Positions 38,073 through 50,700 of a DNA stretch of 64,000 bases are shown in pieces (positions within the stretch are counted from its first letter, which is position 1; each line of letters starts with the position of its first letter). The translations under genes were made by a program, and so were the position numbers. Location of the stretch: NCBI GenBank assembly GCA_903905065.1, contig CAIVEW010000060.1:83561-147560 (forward strand). The letters run 5' to 3'. Origin of the DNA: an uncultured Bacteroidota bacterium. GTDB lineage: Bacteria; Bacteroidota; Bacteroidia; Chitinophagales; Chitinophagaceae. The notes under the pieces are model-generated. The model was not told the origin of the DNA and made no database searches. It saw nothing but the letters and a program-made list of their open reading frames with translations.

Positions 38073-40625
38073 CTACTTTTTTATTGCTTTGATATCATAA
38101 TGTCGGTTGCCATCTATCACCTCAATGTTGTAGGCGCCACTTGCAAGACCAGAGGCATCAATAACATAGGAGTTGCTTTGCCTGGACAATACACGCCCGT
38201 TAATGTCTGAGAGTTTCACTTCAAAACTGGTGGGTTTCTGCTGCGTAAAACGTAGCTGCCATTTGCTGCTGGCCGGGTTAGGGTATATGCTGATGCCTGC
38301 TGCCTGTGCAGGTGATTGAGGCACTTTCAATGACGGGGGTGTTTTCCCGAGATCGTCTTCCCAAATGCCACGACCGTAGGTAGCCGCCCTTACTTTGTAG
38401 TTGCCATAATCAATATGGATGTCGTCTACGATTACGTTGGGGAGACCGGAGTCATACAATAACCAGCCGGTGAGAGAAGAATCGGTGTAATAAACCCCAA
38501 TGTCCGTACCTACGAACAATGCGCCTGGGTTGCTGGTGTCTATCGAGATGCAATCTGCGGGCAGGTTGGGCAAGTCCTGGCTTATGTTTGTCCAAGTTGT
38601 GCCTCCTGTAGTGCTGAGATACACTTTTTTGCCGGCTGCATAACCTGAAAAGGTGGCAAAGACGCGCATGGGATCTCTCGGGTCAACAGCAATATGGGTA
38701 ATGGCAACCGAGGTTGACGGCAGTGTCCCTGTGACGTTGGTCCATGTGGCGCCGCCGTCTGTAGTCCGGAAAACCTTGGCCTGGTCAGACGCATAAAGGA
38801 CATGGCTGTTTGATGCACCGATAGCCAGGCACAACGCCCCGCCAGGGAAGTAGGCCGTAGTGTCCAGCTCAGTAAATGATGCGCCCTGGTTATAGGTTGC
38901 GTAAATGTGCTGGATCCCAAAGTAAATGTTCTGGTTATTATTCGGGTCAAATACCACCGGTGCGATCCAGTTGCCGGTTTCGGTGGACACGGGAATATAA
39001 GTGAACGAATCCCCTCGGTTGTAGGAAATAAAAAAGCTACCAAAAGTCTCCGAGCAAATCTGCAGGGAATCGTCGTTTGGGTTAATGGCACAAGCTACAC
39101 CATCCCCGCCTAAAACACAGTTCCACGTGGTATCATTATAAGTAAGGGAACCGTTATCCTGCAGCCCGGCTACAAAAATATAGGGGCTTTGCTGCGATGC
39201 GCTCATACGATAGACCTGGGATATGACAAGCCCGTTCGATAAATTCTGCCATGTGCCGCCTGCATTCCGGGTTACAGAAATGCCTCCGTCATTGCCGGAA
39301 TAAATGGTAGCCGTGTGGTGGGGATTGATGGCCATCGCATGATTATCAACATGAACATCCTGTTCGGGATTGAGCTCAGCCCATGAGTTACCTCCATCAG
39401 TGGAGAACGCCATGATCATACCACATGCCACTATATATTGCGAGTCGGTGGGTGAAATGGCGAGCACACGGTCGTAATAACCATAAAAATAAGCAGAGTC
39501 GGCGGGTGACATCGCAGTGCCGGTAAAGGTAGCGCCGCGATCGTGGGAGCATACCAGGCTATCGTTGGCATTCAAGATCCAAATAGCGTTCGGCGCCGCA
39601 GGAGAAACCGCCACGGTAGCCCTGTCAGAAACCGGATTGATGCCGGCGAACAATATACTCCACGTACTACCTCCATTATAAGAAACGATCAGGTTAGCAT
39701 TATTTACGCCATAAACAGTATCGGGTGAGCCCGGTTTGAAAGCGATACTATAGACCGGGCTGCCAGAATAAACATGTGCCCACGTAGCACCTGCGTTTGT
39801 CGTCTGGTAAATTCCATTTGAGGCAGCGGCAACCAAAATATTAGGGTTTAGCGGGTTGATAAGCAACCTGGTAATAACATCCCTGTTCGATTGAATAAAA
39901 CTAAGTCCGGTTGTAGCCCAGGTGTTGCCACCGTCTGTACTCTTCATAATGCCTGCAGAATACAAGCCACCCCAAAAAGTATTGTAACTGTCATCCGTAT
40001 ATCCATATCCATCACCCGTGGCTGCATAAAGTGTATCGGTGTGAATTGGGTTTACGGCAATATCCGCGATGCTTAATGACGGGAAATTATCAGTATTGGA
40101 TGTCCAGCTAACGCCCCCATCGTGGCTGATATGCACACCGCCGCACGCCGCGCCTATATATATTTTGTTAGTGTCCTGCGGATCAATAACTATACAATTT
40201 ATTCGGCCGATACCATTATTATTTAGTGGCACATGGGATGGCCCAACCTGCTGCCAGCCAGTACCCGAGGTTTTTCTGGCAGTATTGGATGATCTTTTCG
40301 CGGCATTAAGTTCCCGGGCTTTTTGCGTTTCTTTTATTAAAATATCCGGGCGCGGCATATTGCCCGTGGGGTAACAGCGAGGTTCTACAAAATTGAGCCA
40401 CCTGTTGAACCTCGCCAGGTCGTTATCGTGATCTTTCTTTCCGTCTTTTCCGGGTTCGTGCTTTTCTTCAGGATTATGCAGTACGTGATAAAGAAAGTCC
40501 TTTTTAATGTTGTAAATATTTTCTGAATTTGGCGAATCGTTTGTGGCCGGAGATGAAACAGACATCTGCGCAAACATTTTTAAAGAAATAGAAAGGAACA
40601 AAAGGGAAAGGACAGTAACGCGCAT
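38073..40625 (-). CDS. T9SS cargo with BNR/sortilin-like beta-propeller repeats
   Basis: 850 residues. Signal peptide (VTVLSLLFLSISLKMFAQ); a ~110-residue charged N-terminal region (HEPGKDGKKDHDNDLARFNR); then multiple BNR-type blades with S-x-D-x-G-x-T-W motifs: ISHDGGVSWTS, KSTDGGNTWATT, TTNAGATWAHV, FSTDGGNSWAEL, RTTDGGATWTNV and STTGGTTWTNI; and YSGNDGGISVTRNAGGTW typical of VPS10/sortilin-like propellers. The C-terminal ~80 residues are a T9SS type A sorting domain (ISIYPNPASSKWQLRF, LASGAYNIEVI). Likely a secreted or surface-attached propeller, perhaps binding glycans or proteins; sialidase active-site residues are not evident, so it should not be called a sialidase. Confidence 0.88.
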   Translation of the reverse strand: MRVTVLSLLFLSISLKMFAQMSVSSPATNDSPNSENIYNIKKDFLYHVLHNPEEKHEPGKDGKKDHDNDLARFNRWLNFVEPRCYPTGNMPRPDILIKETQKARELNAAKRSSNTARKTSGTGWQQVGPSHVPLNNNGIGRINCIVIDPQDTNKIYIGAACGGVHISHDGGVSWTSNTDNFPSLSIADIAVNPIHTDTLYAATGDGYGYTDDSYNTFWGGLYSAGIMKSTDGGNTWATTGLSFIQSNRDVITRLLINPLNPNILVAAASNGIYQTTNAGATWAHVYSGSPVYSIAFKPGSPDTVYGVNNANLIVSYNGGSTWSILFAGINPVSDRATVAVSPAAPNAIWILNANDSLVCSHDRGATFTGTAMSPADSAYFYGYYDRVLAISPTDSQYIVACGMIMAFSTDGGNSWAELNPEQDVHVDNHAMAINPHHTATIYSGNDGGISVTRNAGGTWQNLSNGLVISQVYRMSASQQSPYIFVAGLQDNGSLTYNDTTWNCVLGGDGVACAINPNDDSLQICSETFGSFFISYNRGDSFTYIPVSTETGNWIAPVVFDPNNNQNIYFGIQHIYATYNQGASFTELDTTAYFPGGALCLAIGASNSHVLYASDQAKVFRTTDGGATWTNVTGTLPSTSVAITHIAVDPRDPMRVFATFSGYAAGKKVYLSTTGGTTWTNISQDLPNLPADCISIDTSNPGALFVGTDIGVYYTDSSLTGWLLYDSGLPNVIVDDIHIDYGNYKVRAATYGRGIWEDDLGKTPPSLKVPQSPAQAAGISIYPNPASSKWQLRFTQQKPTSFEVKLSDINGRVLSRQSNSYVIDASGLASGAYNIEVIDGNRHYDIKAIKK

Positions 40626-40877
40626 AAAACCGGGAGTTTGCTGGATTTATTGCAAAAATACATGATAATATGCAAATGTCATTGTAATCTCGGCCATACT
40701 GCATACATGCATGCGGGATACTGGCATCGTACTTTGAAGAGGAAATAAAACCAACATGGTGCACATTGAAAAATATTGAAACTAAAGCCTTGCGTTTATC
40801 CACCATTTTATATATTTGTAGCAAAGTAGTTTTTTAAACGAGCCGTATTAATTGTAGTTTCCGGCTGAAAACAGATA

Positions 40878-41327
40878 TTGAATATGCTATCTCGCCTAAG
40901 AGTTTTGCTTTGTGTTTCTTTTTTGATATTGAGCGCTTCGGCTTCGCGCGCTGGAGATAATGACTTTTTGAGGCACACTAAGTTTTTTTATATCTGCTCC
41001 ATCAAGAGGGAATGTACCGACTGCAACGACTGCAGCAAACAGCGGTACCTCGTTAAGATCCAAAACAGGTTGGACAAAAAGATAAAGAGCATTTCGTACT
41101 GTTTCTATTCTGATGTTTATAATAAACTGATCACCAAGGAAGCCAAAATAGAAGGAGACCGCATAGACCCAAGGTCTGTAGGCCTGACTCATCTTTGCGT
41201 GCCGAATGGCTTGCACTGGACGATCACGGCAGTGGAATATACAGACGGCAGTTCCGAGAATTTCAAGCTAAATGAACGCCTGGAAAATTTCAACCAGGAG
41301 CCGGATGAGTGCGACTGTAATGACTAA
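40878..41327 (+). CDS. Small cysteine-rich exported protein of unknown function
   Basis: 149 residues. Signal peptide (VLLCVSFLILSASASRAG). The mature part has eight cysteines (YICSIKRECTDCNDCSKQ, ISYCFYS, THLCVPNG, DECDCND), an even number consistent with four disulfides, and two predicted beta segments (RYLVKIQNRL, HWTITAVEYTDGSSENFKL). No domain recognised and no sorting domain. It is divergent from the BNR-repeat gene and convergent with the giant 22-kb gene. Confidence 0.65.
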   Translation: MNMLSRLRVLLCVSFLILSASASRAGDNDFLRHTKFFYICSIKRECTDCNDCSKQRYLVKIQNRLDKKIKSISYCFYSDVYNKLITKEAKIEGDRIDPRSVGLTHLCVPNGLHWTITAVEYTDGSSENFKLNERLENFNQEPDECDCND

Positions 41328-41683
41328 ATACGCTTCTCACTCTAATTTTTTGCAGAAGAAAGGTCTCGCTGTACAAACACATCATTTAATGTGTGATGTG
41401 CTGTTTCTCTCTTCTTTTGCGCCATGTATTGTCGCACTAACCAAGCCTCTTGCTTTTCTCTGTGCTTTATCGTGCTCCCGGCACAGTTCTTAAAATGAAA
41501 TAGCGCCGCCCAAGCTTTCATTTGGTCCAGCCCTATTCAGAACTCACTTCCAACTGTTTTTCAGCTCATCCTGGCCAATGGAAGACGGAGCGGGATTTGT
41601 CAGCTATTAATGCCCTTTACTGCGCGAAGTATAAACATTATGCAGCCCGGGAGTCGTTGCATCAAGAAAAATTGTTTTTTACA
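41328..41683. other. Intergenic stretch, nothing recognised
   Basis: About 360 bases between the convergent cysteine-rich gene and the terminator of the giant gene. Short open frames here have no start context or recognisable motifs. I see no RNA gene or repeat. Confidence 0.6.
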
Positions 41684-41715
41684 TAAAAAGATGCCCGGCG
41701 AGAACCGGGCATCTT
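41684..41715 (-). terminator. Terminator of the 22-kb adhesin gene
   Basis: Arms AAGATGCCCGG (41688-41698... read with loop CGAGAA) and CCGGGCATCTT (41705-41715) make a perfect 11-base stem. On the minus strand it is followed by five T. It starts three bases after the stop codon of the giant gene. Confidence 0.92.
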
Positions 41716-41718
41716 CGA

Positions 41719-44700
41719 TTATTTCTCAATAACAAAGTGAATCGTGTAACGTTCATTTGAGGTCTCGACACTCAATATATACATGCCGTTGGTCAATGTT
41801 CCGATCAGCGATATCTTCTCATCAATCATTCCGCCGCTTGTTATGAGGTGTTTCTTATAAACAACCTGGCCGAGGAGGTCAGTTATTTCAAGTAGGGCTT
41901 CGCCTGATATTCCCGGGTCTACCCTACCCTTGATGGCAAACTCACCTTGGCTGGGATTAGGGCCAATTACAATATTATCATTAGTATTTATCACACCTGT
42001 TCCCAAAGCCCTCACATTGATACCGGCTGTTGCAGTTGTTACATACCCACTGCAAGTCCCGCTGCTAACTACCTCGCAAGTCACAGAATCGTTGTCGGAG
42101 AATGAATTGCTGACAAAGAAGGCAGATGTAGCGCCATTTATCACAGCGCCATTTATTGACCACTCATAGATCGGGGATGCGCCGGCATTAGTAGCTACAG
42201 CTTGTAACGTCACAGTTTCGCCTGGAAGAATGTTTGTGCCTGGATCGGCAGTAATGTTCACACCTGGCAGCGGATCCACCTCTACCAACTCCGTCGTAGT
42301 GTTTGTCCCAAATCCGGATGTTTGGGTGTAGCTTATTGTTACGATGCCGGGAGATATGCCCGTGACCAAGCCACTTGCATCATCCACTACCGCAATATTA
42401 TAATCACTGCTGCTAAACGTACCTCCGGCATTAGCTTCCTCAAGAGTTACCGATGACCCCGCACAAATTATTATTGAAGGCGCTGCCGGGCCTCCGCTAT
42501 GAGGTGCGTAAGCCGACACGGTAACTAAAGCAGTTGCAACTGCATAACAGGACGAACTATTAGTAACAGTATACGTAACAATAGATGATCCATGATTGAC
42601 GCCGGTTAAGACTCCTGATGAAGCGTCTATGGTGGCGGCAATAGTATTACCGCTCGTCCAGGTACCACCTGTTGTAGCGTCATAAAGCGTAACCGTCGAT
42701 CCAGCAATAACGGACAATGTACCCGTTATCGGTGCAACCGTTGGGACAGCGTTCACCGTAATAACTTTGATCGCTGTACAGCCGTTCGAAATCGTGTAGG
42801 TAATTGTCGCAGTGCCAGCGGCAATCCCGGTCATAGCACCCGAATAGGACACTGTTGCATCGGATGTATTACTACTGGTCCAGGATACCGCACCCGATGT
42901 CGCATCAGTAAGAAAAGCAACTGAGCCTACGCACACTGTTCCAGACCCGGCAATCGGCAATGGTACCGAATTGACTGTAATTCCAAAAGTCGCATAACAT
43001 CCGGTGGCCAGGCTATATGTTAAAGTGCTTATTCCTGCATACATTCCGGTCACTATCCCTGTTGATGAACCAATGGCCGCATTAGTGTTACTACTTGACC
43101 ACGTGCCCCCAGCCACAAAGTCACTCACAGTAGCGTTCGCCCCTATACAAATAGCAGACGTTCCTACGATACCGGATGGAGACGGATTAACCGTTACCAC
43201 CTGCACTTCGTTACAACCAGCAATAGCATATGTGATGTTCGCTATGCCAGCCGCGACCGATGTCACCAAACCACTGCTGTTTACAGATGCTATGAACGGA
43301 GCGTTGCTGCTCCACAGGCCGCCGGCCGTAGCCTCAGTAAGCGCCGCAGAAGACCCCATACAGATATTGGCAGGGCCCGTGATCGGCGTCATAGCGCTGA
43401 TATTTACCGTAGTCATAATGAAGCAACCCGACGGTATCGAATAGGTGATGATAGCTGTACCTGCTGCTACACCCGTCACTAACCCGGAAGCGGAGCCTAT
43501 AGTTGCGATAGATGTATTACTACTGCCCCATGTACCACCTGGAGTAGCGTCGGCCAGCACAGTATTCGAACCGACACAAGCAGACGGGCTACCGGCAATT
43601 GACTGGATCGGGTTTACGGTTACAACACTGGTTATACTACAACCCCCATTTATCAGGTAACTGATCGTTGCAGTACCCCCCGCGATGCCGGTTACGATAC
43701 CTGTGCTGGACCCAATAGTAGCTATTGTCGCGTTGCTGCTGGCCCATGTTCCACCTGCGGTTGCGTCTGAAAGTAAAATATTGGTTCCTGCGCAAAGCGG
43801 CGTATTACCATTGATTGGTGTGGATACCGAATTAACCGTTACCACTGCCGTTGCGAAACATCCGGAGGTGATGGTGTAGGTGATAGTAGTAGTTCCATTT
43901 GCAACACCGGTGATGGCGCCCGAATAAGTGATTGTCGCCACTGATGTGTTGCTACTGAGCCACGATACCGCGCCAGACGTGGCGTCTGTCATAAATCCAA
44001 CCGCGCCTATACAAACAGTTGACGGGCCCGATATAGATGATGGCAGGCTTTTAACGGTAATTCCGTAAGTGACGTAACACCCTGTTCCACTCAACGAATA
44101 AGTGATGGAGCTGGTTCCTGCAGTTACGCCAGTCACAATACCCGTTACCGACCCAATTACCGCATTCCCGTTGCTGCTGCTCCATGTACCACCGGAAACA
44201 AAGTCGCTAACGGTGATCGAGGAACCGATACATACAGAAGTTAGTCCGCCGATGCCTGATGGCGACGGATTAACGGTGACCACCGCAGTAGAATAACAAC
44301 CTGAACCTGAAGTGTAAGTAACAACTGCAGTTCCTGCTGACACGCCTGTAACGATACCTGACGATCCACTCACAGAAACTATTCCTACCGCGCCACTGCT
44401 CCATGTACCACCAGACCCCGTAGTCGTAAGCGTAGTGCTCGTACCTACACACATCGTTTGTACTCCCCCGATAGCCCCCGATAGCAGGTTGACCGCCACC
44501 GTCGCAGTGCGTACACAACCGGGAATGGTGTACGATATAACCGTCGTGCCCGATGCAATGCCGGTAACAATTCCGGAAGTACCTATGCTGGCCACGGATG
44601 TGTTGCTGCTACTCCATGTGCCACCCACCGAACTATCAGCGAGAGCAGTTGTCGCTCCTATGCACGCACTTAGTGTACCGGTAATAGGTGATATGGCATT

Positions 44701-47700
44701 TACAGTAACGACCGTTGTAATAAAACAGCCAGCGGCCATCGTGTAAGTAATAGTTGTCGTGCCTCCTGCTATCGCTGTCATAGTTCCGGATGTCTGGTCT
44801 ATTATAGCGTTAGCTGCGTTACTGCTGCTCCAGGTTCCACCCATGATAGCATCCGTCAATGTGGTAGTAGATCCGGCGCACAACATATGCGAACCGTTGA
44901 TCGTTGTTGGTACTGCATTTATAGTCACCGTTGTTGTTGCCATGCAGCCTGTTGGAAGTGTATAAGTGATTACCGCATTTCCTGCCGCCACACCCGATAT
45001 AACACCGCCTGTACTAATGGTAGCTATGCTAGTCGCCCCTGACGTCCATGTACCACCCGTCGAACCCTCTGTAAGTGCAGACGTCGATCCTACACATGCG
45101 ACCATATTTCCTGTGATTGCCGATGGGAACGGATTAACAGTTACCGCAGATCTGGCCATGCAGCCGGAGGGTAATGTATAAGAAATAGTTGTTGTACCGA
45201 CCGCCAACGCGGTGACAATTCCGCTTGTTCCAATCGTCGCCGCCAGCACATTGCTGCTGCTCCAGGTGCCACCGGAACTAGCGTCGGTTAGGTTTGTTGA
45301 AGAACCGATGCACAAAGAAAGTGAGCCTGTAATTGATGAGAAGGGGTTCACAGTAAGGCCTGTTGTGTTATAGCATCCGGTACCCAGTGTATATGTGATA
45401 GTTGTAGTGCCTGCCGCGATACCACTAACTACGCCGCTTGCTGATGCAACAGATGCGATGGAGACATCGTTGCTGCTCCATGTGCCGCCGCTGGTAAAGT
45501 CGCCTAGCGTTATAGAAAGTCCGGCGCAAACAGATGAGCCGCCGGTAATATTGAGTGGCAGTTGATTTACGGTCACCACGGCCACCGCATTACAGCCGCT
45601 CGGCAACACATATGATATTGCTGAGGTTCCCGCATTAAGTCCGGTTACAACGCCGCTACTGCCAACAGATGCGATCGATATGGTTCCACTGGTCCAAACA
45701 CCGCCGCTGGCCGCATCACTTAGTGAGACTGTATTACCAGCACAAACCGGGATATTACCCGATATCGCCGCTATTGGGTTGACAGTTATCGTGACCGTCG
45801 TCGTGCAACTCCCCAACGCATAAGATATATTAACTGTGCCGGCCGATACGCCGGTCGCAGATCCCGAAGTACCAATACCTGCTATCCCCGTATTGCTGCT
45901 ACTCCACACACCGCCGGCAACAGTATTTGTAAGTGCAGTAGTAAGCCCTTGACAAACCGCGGTGGCACCGCTGATCGCCGCAGGCGACTGGTTAACCGTG
46001 AACACAGTTGTGGTGTAACAACCGCTGGAAAGTGAATAGGTGATAACAGCGGTGCCGGCCACGATACCGGTAACGGCACCCGCAGAGACATTTGCTATCG
46101 TTGCATCGCTTGTCGCCCATGCACCTCCTGTGTTTGCGTCAGTCAAAACACTGATCGCTCCGCTGCATATACTGGTTGTACCGGTGATAGCCGCAGGAAC
46201 CGGATTCAATGTAATAACCGCCGATGTAAAACAACCCGTCGGCAGCGTATAGGTAATTGCTGAGGTACCGGCCGATAACAAGTCTACCACGCCACCGCTA
46301 CCGATGGTAGCGACAGCCGTATTACTGCTGCTCCAGTTACCGCCGGATACGCCGTTGGTCAATGTATAAGGCGCTCCAAGACACATGCCCGTCGCACCGA
46401 TTATCGCCGAGGGTAGCGGATTTACCGTGACAGACGCTGACGCAGTACATCCCGCGCCGGTGGTATAAATGATATTCGCATTACCTGTTACTTGCCCCGT
46501 AACGACTCCAGTAGACCCAACTGTAGCCACGTAGGAATTACTGCTGCTCCACGTACCGCCTGCCGTAGCATCGCTGAACATCGTATTTGCCCCAAGGCAC
46601 ACGGAACTGGCACCCGAGACTGCAGCCGGTAGTGCCAAAACGCTAACGGTTGTCGTCGCATGGCATCCGGTTGGCAGCGTGTATGTAATATTTGAAGTGC
46701 CTGTTGTGAGGCTGCTCAAAAGTCCGGTTGCGGAACCGATCGTTGCTACCGCACCGTTACTGCTGGACCATGTACCGCCGCCCGAAGCATCGGTTAATGA
46801 GAAGCTCGTTCCAACGCAAAACAAGGTACCTCCGGACAATGCAGCCGGTAGCGGATTAATTGTAACTGTCGCGCTACCCTCTGGGCCCCAGCACCCACCA
46901 GCCGATAGCGCCCTGAAATAATAGGTTCCTGAAGAAGTGATCACCTGCGAGCCTGAAGGCGTAGCTGTTGATGTACCACCGGAAGTAGTTCCTTGAAAAT
47001 AGATCGTTCCAGATCCTCCATTGGCCGCGGTGATCGTTGTGGTGTTACAATAAGTACCACTGCCGCTTACGGTCACAGCCGTCGGCAGGGCATTTACGGT
47101 TAGCACTCCGGTGGCTGTGCAGCCTGTCGATAAAATGTAAGTAATAGTTGCCGCCCCACCCGAGACTCCGGTGGCAACACCGGTTGCAGAGCCTATCGTA
47201 GCTACAGCAGTATTACTGCTGATCCAGGTTCCACCCAAGGACGCATCACTGAATGGAGTTGTCACACCTGCGCAAATTGCGTTAGCTCCGGAAATTGCTG
47301 CTGGCAAAGGATTCACGATAATTGACATAACAGCCGCGCATCCGGTAACTGATGTGTAAGTAATGGCAGATGTTCCGGAGCTTACGCCTGTAACAATGCC
47401 CGTAGAACCAATAGTAGCAATGCTAATGCTACCGCTTGTCCAGGTACCGCCCGCAGTTGCGTCTGTTAAACTTGTAGTAAAGCCTGCGCACAAGGAGCTG
47501 GCCCCAGTGATTGCCGCCGGCAGTGGATTGATCGTTACAGTCACACTACTCTCATTGCCCCAGCAGCCGGTTACAGAAAGCGCCCTAAAATAATAAGTGC
47601 CTGATACAGAGACAACCTGCGACGCACCAGGAATGGCTGTTGACGTGCCGCCGGAAGTCGTGCCCTGGAAATAAATTGTCCCGCTGCCACCATTTGACGC

Positions 47701-50700
47701 GGTAATGGTTGCATTGCCGCAGTAAGTGCCGGAGGCACTTGCGGTAACGGTAGTCGGTAGTGTATTCACGGTAACAACGGCGATTGCCGAACATCCGGTT
47801 AGCGCCGTATATGTAATACGCGTAGACCCCGCTGCGATACCTGTTGCTATACCAGTTGATGAGCCTATAGTAGCTACTGAGGTGTTATTGCTGCTCCAAC
47901 TCCCACCGCCGGCATCCGTTAAATTAGTTATAGATCCTGGGCAAATGGACGTAGCCCCAGTGATCGCAGAAGGGAGTGCATTTATGGTGATCGTTGTTGA
48001 AGTAAGACAACCCGCACCCATGTCATACGTAATTGTTACTGTGCCGGTGATTGCGCCGCCTGACGTTACGAGACCAGATGAATTGACGCTGGCTGTGGGG
48101 GGCGCACTGCTGCTCCACGTACCTCCAGAGGTAACATCGGTGAGCCCAGTGGTTGAGCCCGCGCATATACTTGTATTACCTGTGATTGAAGCAGGAGTCA
48201 CGTTCACCGTTATTGGTGCAGTGGCCACACATCCGGTGGGCAACATGTAAGTAATGACGGTATTCCCGGCAGCCACCGAAGTAACTACACCCGATGTTCC
48301 CACACTGGCAATGGAACCATCATCACTACTCCAGGTCCCGCCCACAGTGATGTCTGTCAGGCTGGTCGTTGAGCCATTACACAGAACGGCTGCACCAGTT
48401 ATTGCAGCGGGTATTGAATTGACGGTAATTACATTTGTCGTGATACAACCGGTACCCAATGTGTAAGTTACGGTTGCTGTTCCTGCGGCATTGCCGCTTA
48501 CTATTCCTGTTGCAGATCCTATGGAAGCAACACCCGCATTACCTGAGGTCCAGGTGCCACCGCCTGCATCAGTCAGATTTGTTGCCATGCCTGCACATAC
48601 TGTTCTTGTGCCGGTGATGGGGCCGGCTATAGGGTTAATGGTCACCACAGCGCTTCCCTCCATGCCCCAGCTACCCAGTGCAGACATCGCCCTGAAATAA
48701 TAAGTACCGGAGGTGGTGATCAGTTGTGATGACGAAGGAGTAACAGTAGATGTACCACCGGAAGTCGTTCCCTGGAAATAAATTGTGCCGTCGCCGCCGT
48801 TGTCTGCCGTAATGGTCGTGCTGCCGCAAAAGACCCCGCCACCACTTACCAATACGGGTGCTACACTTGCATTGACCGTAACCGTGAGGGTAGCCAGATC
48901 CGTTCCGCAAACATTATTAATTGTATAGGACACGGTTGAAGTGCCCGCCGTAATACCTGTAACGTCACCAACGCTGTCAATCGTAGCATTGCCGTTACTT
49001 ATTGTCCAGGCGCCGCCACCGATGATGTCGGTCAACGAAGTCACGCCGCCGATATCAACATTCGATATTCCGGAGATGATACCGGCATAAGGATTGACCA
49101 CAACATTAAAAGCCGTGACACAGCCAGTTGGTGCCGAGTAAGTTATTGTTGCCCCACCACCGGCTATTCCGGTCACCTGGCCCGTTGAGCCGATGGCTGC
49201 AACTGCCGGATTGCTGCTACTCCAGGTCCCCCCGGTTGTAGCGTCTGTCAGGTTATCCGTTGCTCCCACACAAACCAATGTAGCGCCGGCAATTAAAGAA
49301 ACCAGCGGATTTACCGTTACTGTAGTGAAGTTATAACAGCCATTGCTGATCGTATATGAGATATTCACAGTGCCACCCGCCGCGCCTGTCACAATACCGC
49401 TATAGCTGCCAACATAGGCGATAGTCGGGTCACTGGTGCTCCATGTCCCGTCGGGAGTGGCATCACTGAGCGCTGTTGTAAGGCCGGTGCATACTGTGGT
49501 TATTCCATTCAACGATGATGGCGATTGGTTGATCGTAACCATGGCGCTGGCAACGCAACCAGCTCCTGCGGAATAGGTAATGTTCACAATGCCAGCCGAA
49601 ACGCCAGAAACTACGCCTGTACTTCCATTTACAGTGGCTACTGTCAGGTCTCCACTGCTCCACATGCCCCCAGCTGTGGCATCGCTCAGCGTAAGTGTAG
49701 AAGGCGCTCCGCAAGTAACACCCGCACCCATAACACCGGATATTGCGCTGGTTACAGTCACAATCGTTGTAGCGCTGCAACCGGTGCTGAGCGAATAAGT
49801 GATCACAGCAGTTCCGGGGTTTGCTGAAGTAACTATACCCGTACCCGGATCAACACTTGCGATCGCCGGGTCACTAATGCTCCATGTTCCGCCCGCAGCA
49901 GTATCTGTGAGCGTTATCGTTTGGCCCATACACACAGGGCTGTTGCCGGAGATCGCATATATCGGATTTACCGTTATCATCGCGGATCTGCTGCACCCGG
50001 TAGCTATCGTAAACAACATAAAGGCTGTTCCGGGAGCAACGGTACTGACCACCCCTGTCGTGGAACCTATTGTAGCAACTGGCGTATAAGCGCTGCTCCA
50101 GGTGCCACCGGCAGTAGCATCGCTAAGCGTCAGGCTCCCGCCAAGGCATATAGGCGCACTCCCTGTAATGACCGCTGGCAGCGGATACACTGTCACAATA
50201 GCTGTCGTGATACAACCGGTGTAAATAGCATAGGTAAGGATTGCAGTGCCGGCAGATACACCGGTTACCGCGCCCGAATTTATCGCAGTGGCTATGGCCG
50301 TGTTGCTGGTCGTCCATGACAATGCCGGGGTAACCGCATCCGAAACAAATGTTGTCGATCCCTCACATACTGTTAAGGTTCCGGATATAGGTGCAGGAAG
50401 CGGATTTACCACTTCGCCATAAGTACGAAGGCAACCGGTAGGAAGTGTATAAGTGATGGTAGAAGACCCTACCACGAGGCCGGAAACGTTGCCTGATCCA
50501 TCTACGGATATGTTGCTGTTGCTGCTGCTCCAGTTGCCGCCGGCTGTAAAGTCACTGAGTGTGATTGTTGTACCCAAACATACAGTGGATGACCCTCCGA
50601 TACCGGAAGGCAGCGGATTAACCGTTAACGGGGCCGTGGTGTAACAACCCGCGCCGGTCGTATAATAAATAGTAGTTGCTCCCGAGCCAAAAGTAGTGAT

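Noticed and set aside
38073..40625. Sialidase call for the BNR-repeat protein
   Set aside because: BNR-type motifs are shared by many propellers, and the catalytic residues of sialidases are not evident.
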